A DNA stretch of 55,214 bases from Flavobacteriales bacterium (GTDB lineage Bacteria; Bacteroidota; Bacteroidia; Flavobacteriales; Flavobacteriaceae). The notes beneath the pieces were generated by a model, which did no database searches, was not told the DNA's origin, and saw only the letters and a program-made list of their open reading frames with translations. Location: NCBI GenBank assembly GCA_011524905.1, contig WTJI01000015.1, positions 1 to 55,214 of the forward strand. The letters run 5' to 3'. Positions within the stretch are counted from its first letter, which is position 1. Every line of letters begins with the position of its first letter. Both the position numbers and the translations under genes were made by a program. Shown in pieces: positions 53,176 through 55,214 of this stretch.

Positions 53176-53874
53176 TTGATTTTGAAAAAAATTATTTGCT
53201 CTTTATTGTTGTTTCCACTGCTATGCTATTCCCAAGATTGGAAATACCAACAAAACCAGTGGAACAAGAGAACGAATAATATCAACATATTCAAAGGCGT
53301 AGCAGGTGGTTTTGTATTTTATGGTCAAACTGCTTATCCAGAAGAATACTATGGCCCTGAAATTTCAGGCTTGTTCAATGATGGTGCTTACGGATTATTT
53401 ATTGATGTATATCTAAAAAAGTTCATTGTAGGCATCCAAATATCAGATGAGTATTATTTTATTGCTTATGAAGATGACAACGGTCAAATCTGGAAGCCCC
53501 GAGGCTTCAATGATAGTTTTTCGTCACGTACACGATCCATTTGGTTGAGTACTGGATATGCTATTTGGGATCAACTCTACATAAAAATCAATGCAGGCAT
53601 AAGAAATGGGCCTGCAGAGTCCATTTTTTTTAAAAATGCTACTTCTGATATGGTAGCAAGCGGCTTTGACTTTACCGATCCATTCAATTATTACAATCTT
53701 AACAACAATGAATTGCCCAATTTTTCTGAGCTAGATTTTTCATTTTCCATAAACTACCCTTTTGATATTTTTTCTCAATTTTCGGTAGTACCAGAAATAG
53801 GCTATACTGTCAATTATAGTGCCCTGATGCTGGGACTGGGCATAAAATATAACTTTGAGTCTGATGAGAACTAG
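53176..53874 (+). CDS. Secreted protein, possible small outer-membrane beta-barrel
   Basis: I do not recognise a named family. The N-terminus KKIICSLLLFPLLCYSQ is a clear signal peptide. The mature part is rich in aromatic residues and alternating strands (YGLFIDVYLKKFIVGIQIS, RSIWLSTGYAIWDQLYIKINAGI, LDFSFSINYPF), and it ends GLGIKYNFESDEN, like a barrel with a terminal aromatic strand. There is no ATG near the start; TTG at 53176 or 53182 (giving MKKII) must be used. The lipoprotein gene begins 11 bases before its end, so they are co-translated. Confidence 0.65.
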   Translation: MILKKIICSLLLFPLLCYSQDWKYQQNQWNKRTNNINIFKGVAGGFVFYGQTAYPEEYYGPEISGLFNDGAYGLFIDVYLKKFIVGIQISDEYYFIAYEDDNGQIWKPRGFNDSFSSRTRSIWLSTGYAIWDQLYIKINAGIRNGPAESIFFKNATSDMVASGFDFTDPFNYYNLNNNELPNFSELDFSFSINYPFDIFSQFSVVPEIGYTVNYSALMLGLGIKYNFESDEN

Positions 53875-54757
53875 TATAGTTTTACTGTTGTATCTATTTT
53901 GTGTAGGTTGTTTTACAAGGACCGTAACCGCCATTGAAGAGACAGATGAGGATGTTTTTTATTCTTTACCTCAAAATAATCCAATTTATCTTGATACCAA
54001 CGGGGTTACAATAAAATGCCTGGGCACCGAAATTGGAACACTATTTGAAGTAAACGGAAAAGAGTTTGAAGTAGTGAATGAAGCCCAACTAAGAAGTAAA
54101 GTTGAAAACGACCTAGACGTAAGCTGTGTTTGTACCTCAAATATCACCAATATGTCGGCACTATTTGAAAACAAAGGAGGTTTTAATCAAAACATCAGTT
54201 CTTGGGATACAGCACAAGTTACTGACATGTATCTAATGTTTAAAAATGCCTTTTTATTTAACCAGGACATTGGGCTTTGGGATACAAGTTCAGTATTGAA
54301 TATGGAACAAATGTTCAATGGTGCCTCTTCTTTTAATCAACCTATTGGAGGATGGCAAACCGCATCAGCTACTACAATGTCTGAAATGTTTCATTATGCT
54401 GCTGTGTTCAATCAAAATATCAGCCAATGGGACTTGACTGAAGTTACTGACACCTCATTTATGTTTGCTGGTGCTACGAACTTTAATCAAAATATAGGTA
54501 CTTGGAATACGGCTAATGTAACCAATATGCAAAGTATGTTTTCGGCAGCAGCAACTTTTAATCAAGCGATAGGAAATTGGAACACAGAAAATGTGACGGA
54601 TATGGAAGCCATGTTTCAGCTGGCTTCTGCTTTTGATCAAGACTTGACAGCTTGGTGTGTTATTCAAATTACAAATGAACCGACTGATTTTGCTACTGAC
54701 AGTAGCCTGTCAGCTGACAATAGCCCCCTTTGGGGGAGTTGTCCCAATGGTGGTTAA
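53864..54757 (+). CDS. BspA-like (DUF285) repeat lipoprotein
   Basis: A 297-residue surface-type protein. From the ATG at 53864 a signal peptide ends in the lipobox CVGC (C16). Six tandem 25-residue repeats of the DUF285/BspA type (FNQNISSWDTAQVTDMYLMF pattern: FNQ.I..W.T..V..M..MF) cover about residues 107-256, followed by a partial seventh (FDQDLTAWCV). The end, LWGSCPNGG, is the usual close of flavobacterial members. Such repeats form leucine-rich-like solenoids used in adhesion or binding. No type IX C-terminal sorting domain is present; the lipid anchor would hold it. Confidence 0.88.
   Translation: MRTSIVLLLYLFCVGCFTRTVTAIEETDEDVFYSLPQNNPIYLDTNGVTIKCLGTEIGTLFEVNGKEFEVVNEAQLRSKVENDLDVSCVCTSNITNMSALFENKGGFNQNISSWDTAQVTDMYLMFKNAFLFNQDIGLWDTSSVLNMEQMFNGASSFNQPIGGWQTASATTMSEMFHYAAVFNQNISQWDLTEVTDTSFMFAGATNFNQNIGTWNTANVTNMQSMFSAAATFNQAIGNWNTENVTDMEAMFQLASAFDQDLTAWCVIQITNEPTDFATDSSLSADNSPLWGSCPNGG
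54182..54631 (+). repeat. Six tandem 75-bp coding repeats
   Basis: The BspA-like gene holds six consecutive units of exactly 75 bases, each encoding a 25-residue motif starting FNQ, with unit starts at 54182, 54257, 54332, 54407, 54482 and 54557. The units have diverged at the DNA level, more at some positions than others, so they are not recent duplications. Confidence 0.85.
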
Positions 54758-55160
54758 ATTAGCAAGGCCATTTTTCGGTTTTCGGAATTAAATCCAATCT
54801 TTTTTCCAAGAGCTGACTCTTTTAATTTTATCTCTGTAATATAAAATCAATGCCTAAATTACAGATAAGGCTTGTTGCAATTTGAAATAGGACATAAATT
54901 TTAAAGGGACCGATTCAGTTACATTAAAGTTCGGCCAGATGGATATATCGAAAAATTATTACTTCTTTTTACTACTACTCAGTATAATTATAAATCCACC
55001 CCCCAGAACACAAATCAAGGGTATTAGCAAACTACTATCCATATAAAAAAGAATTTCCTTTGTTTTCTGAGATGTTTTAAGAAAACTGACTTAGATTTTA
55101 TCTACCCTATAGCCTTGCAAGAAACAACAGAAAAACCTTAGGTAGATGTAATTTATAAAG
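54758..55160. other. Gene-poor 403-base stretch between the BspA-like gene and tRNA-Val
   Basis: AT-rich DNA without a recognised gene. No convincing terminator hairpin was found after the lipoprotein gene. The only candidate coding content is a very short minus-strand frame with a membrane segment (54959-55042), listed separately. An overlapping plus-strand 35-codon frame from 54939 has no supporting features. Confidence 0.6.
54959..55042 (-). CDS. Candidate 27-residue single-membrane-span peptide
   Basis: The frame encodes a small hydrophobic peptide: short polar start MDSS, hydrophobic LLIPLICVLGGGFIIIL, and SSSKKK at the end, then two stop codons in a row. The layout (short N-terminus outside, basic C-terminus inside) is that of a one-span membrane peptide. 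A purine-rich stretch precedes the ATG, but there is no clear promoter, and such frames arise by chance. It would lie downstream of tRNA-Val on the same strand. Confidence 0.25.
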   Translation of the reverse strand: MDSSLLIPLICVLGGGFIIILSSSKKK

Positions 55161-55214
55161 TGGGTGTTATAGGATTCGAACCTATGACCTCTACCCTGTC
55201 AAGGTAGCGCTCTA
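55161..55214 (-). tRNA. tRNA-Val(GAC), 5' part cut by the window edge
   Basis: Read on the minus strand: the end of the D arm (TAGAGCG), anticodon stem CTACC/GGTAG with loop TTGACAG (anticodon GAC, Val), a variable loop, a T arm with GGTTCGAATCC, and the acceptor half ACACCCA ending at 55161. No CCA is encoded, which is usual for this phylum. The 5' acceptor strand and most of the D arm are outside the window. Confidence 0.9.

Noticed and set aside
54182-54631. The 75-bp repeats as a possible CRISPR or other DNA-level array
   Set aside because: They are in-frame, encode a known 25-residue protein repeat and have no spacers.
54724-54736. CCCCC-TTT-GGGGG hairpin near the end of the BspA-like gene
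   Set aside because: It is inside the coding region, has a 5-bp stem and lacks a T-run; probably due to proline and tryptophan codons.
54939-55046. Plus-strand 35-codon frame in the gap before tRNA-Val
   Set aside because: It is polar and proline-rich after a short hydrophobic start, has no promoter, and overlaps the more coherent minus-strand frame.

Overview
The window is a compact chromosomal segment of a member of the Bacteroidota, most likely order Flavobacteriales. Several signs agree: gldB, gldC and gldJ (gliding motility / type IX secretion), a PorV/LptO-type outer-membrane protein, a division and cell-wall cluster with murF moved next to gldJ, a two-lipoyl PdhC, a DnaG lacking zinc ligands, and many Bacteroidota-type promoter elements (TAnnTTTG) just upstream of start codons. 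No insertion sequences, prophage genes or CRISPR arrays are visible, and every large gene reads through without a frameshift. Genus and species cannot be read from the sequence.

Layout. (1) 1-15.7 kb, minus strand: a division and cell-wall (dcw) cluster read from mraZ through rsmH, ftsL, a PASTA-containing class B PBP, murE, mraY, murD, ftsW, murG, murC, ftsQ, ftsA, ftsZ and a YqeY-like gene to a tRNA-Arg cut by the window edge. It is headed by an array of four MraZ-type operator boxes. (2) 15.8-20.1 kb: alpha/beta hydrolase and engB (plus), gldB-gldC (minus), nadE and an orphan NarL-type regulator (plus). (3) 20.1-33.3 kb, mostly minus: dnaG, a polyprenyl synthetase, mazG-like/aroA/queA/rlmN, radC/deacetylase-like/HAD phosphatase, a PaiB-like flavoprotein on plus, then adk-obg-mpl. 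(4) 33.4-43.6 kb, mostly plus: purK-purE-M3 peptidase, a minus-strand UbiA-like membrane protein, gcvP, a KAS III enzyme and an Mla-type ABC transporter pair. (5) 43.6-49.8 kb, minus: pdhA-pdhC-SDR-sprT-like-manC, and porV. (6) 50.0-54.8 kb, plus: gldJ, murF, an unknown secreted protein and a lipoprotein with six 25-residue BspA-type repeats. About 400 bases of gene-poor DNA follow, up to a tRNA-Val cut by the right edge.

How it fits together. The window holds the peptidoglycan pathway from murC to the division PBP: MurC, D, E and F, MraY, MurG and FtsW, plus the recycling ligase Mpl. MurE carries the DNPR motif, which points to meso-diaminopimelate peptidoglycan. Envelope export components (GldB, GldC, GldJ, PorV, MlaEF-like) are interleaved with housekeeping genes rather than grouped.

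The most interesting signals are regulatory or concern degenerate active sites: a perfect intrinsic-terminator hairpin inside the first 20 codons of rlmN; a terminator whose T-tract touches the murF start codon; face-to-face promoters sharing a palindrome between gldB and nadE; MraZ boxes with 10/10/21-bp phasing; a response regulator with Glu at the phospho-acceptor site; and convergent gene pairs sharing stop-codon bases. No wholly new multi-gene system was identified.
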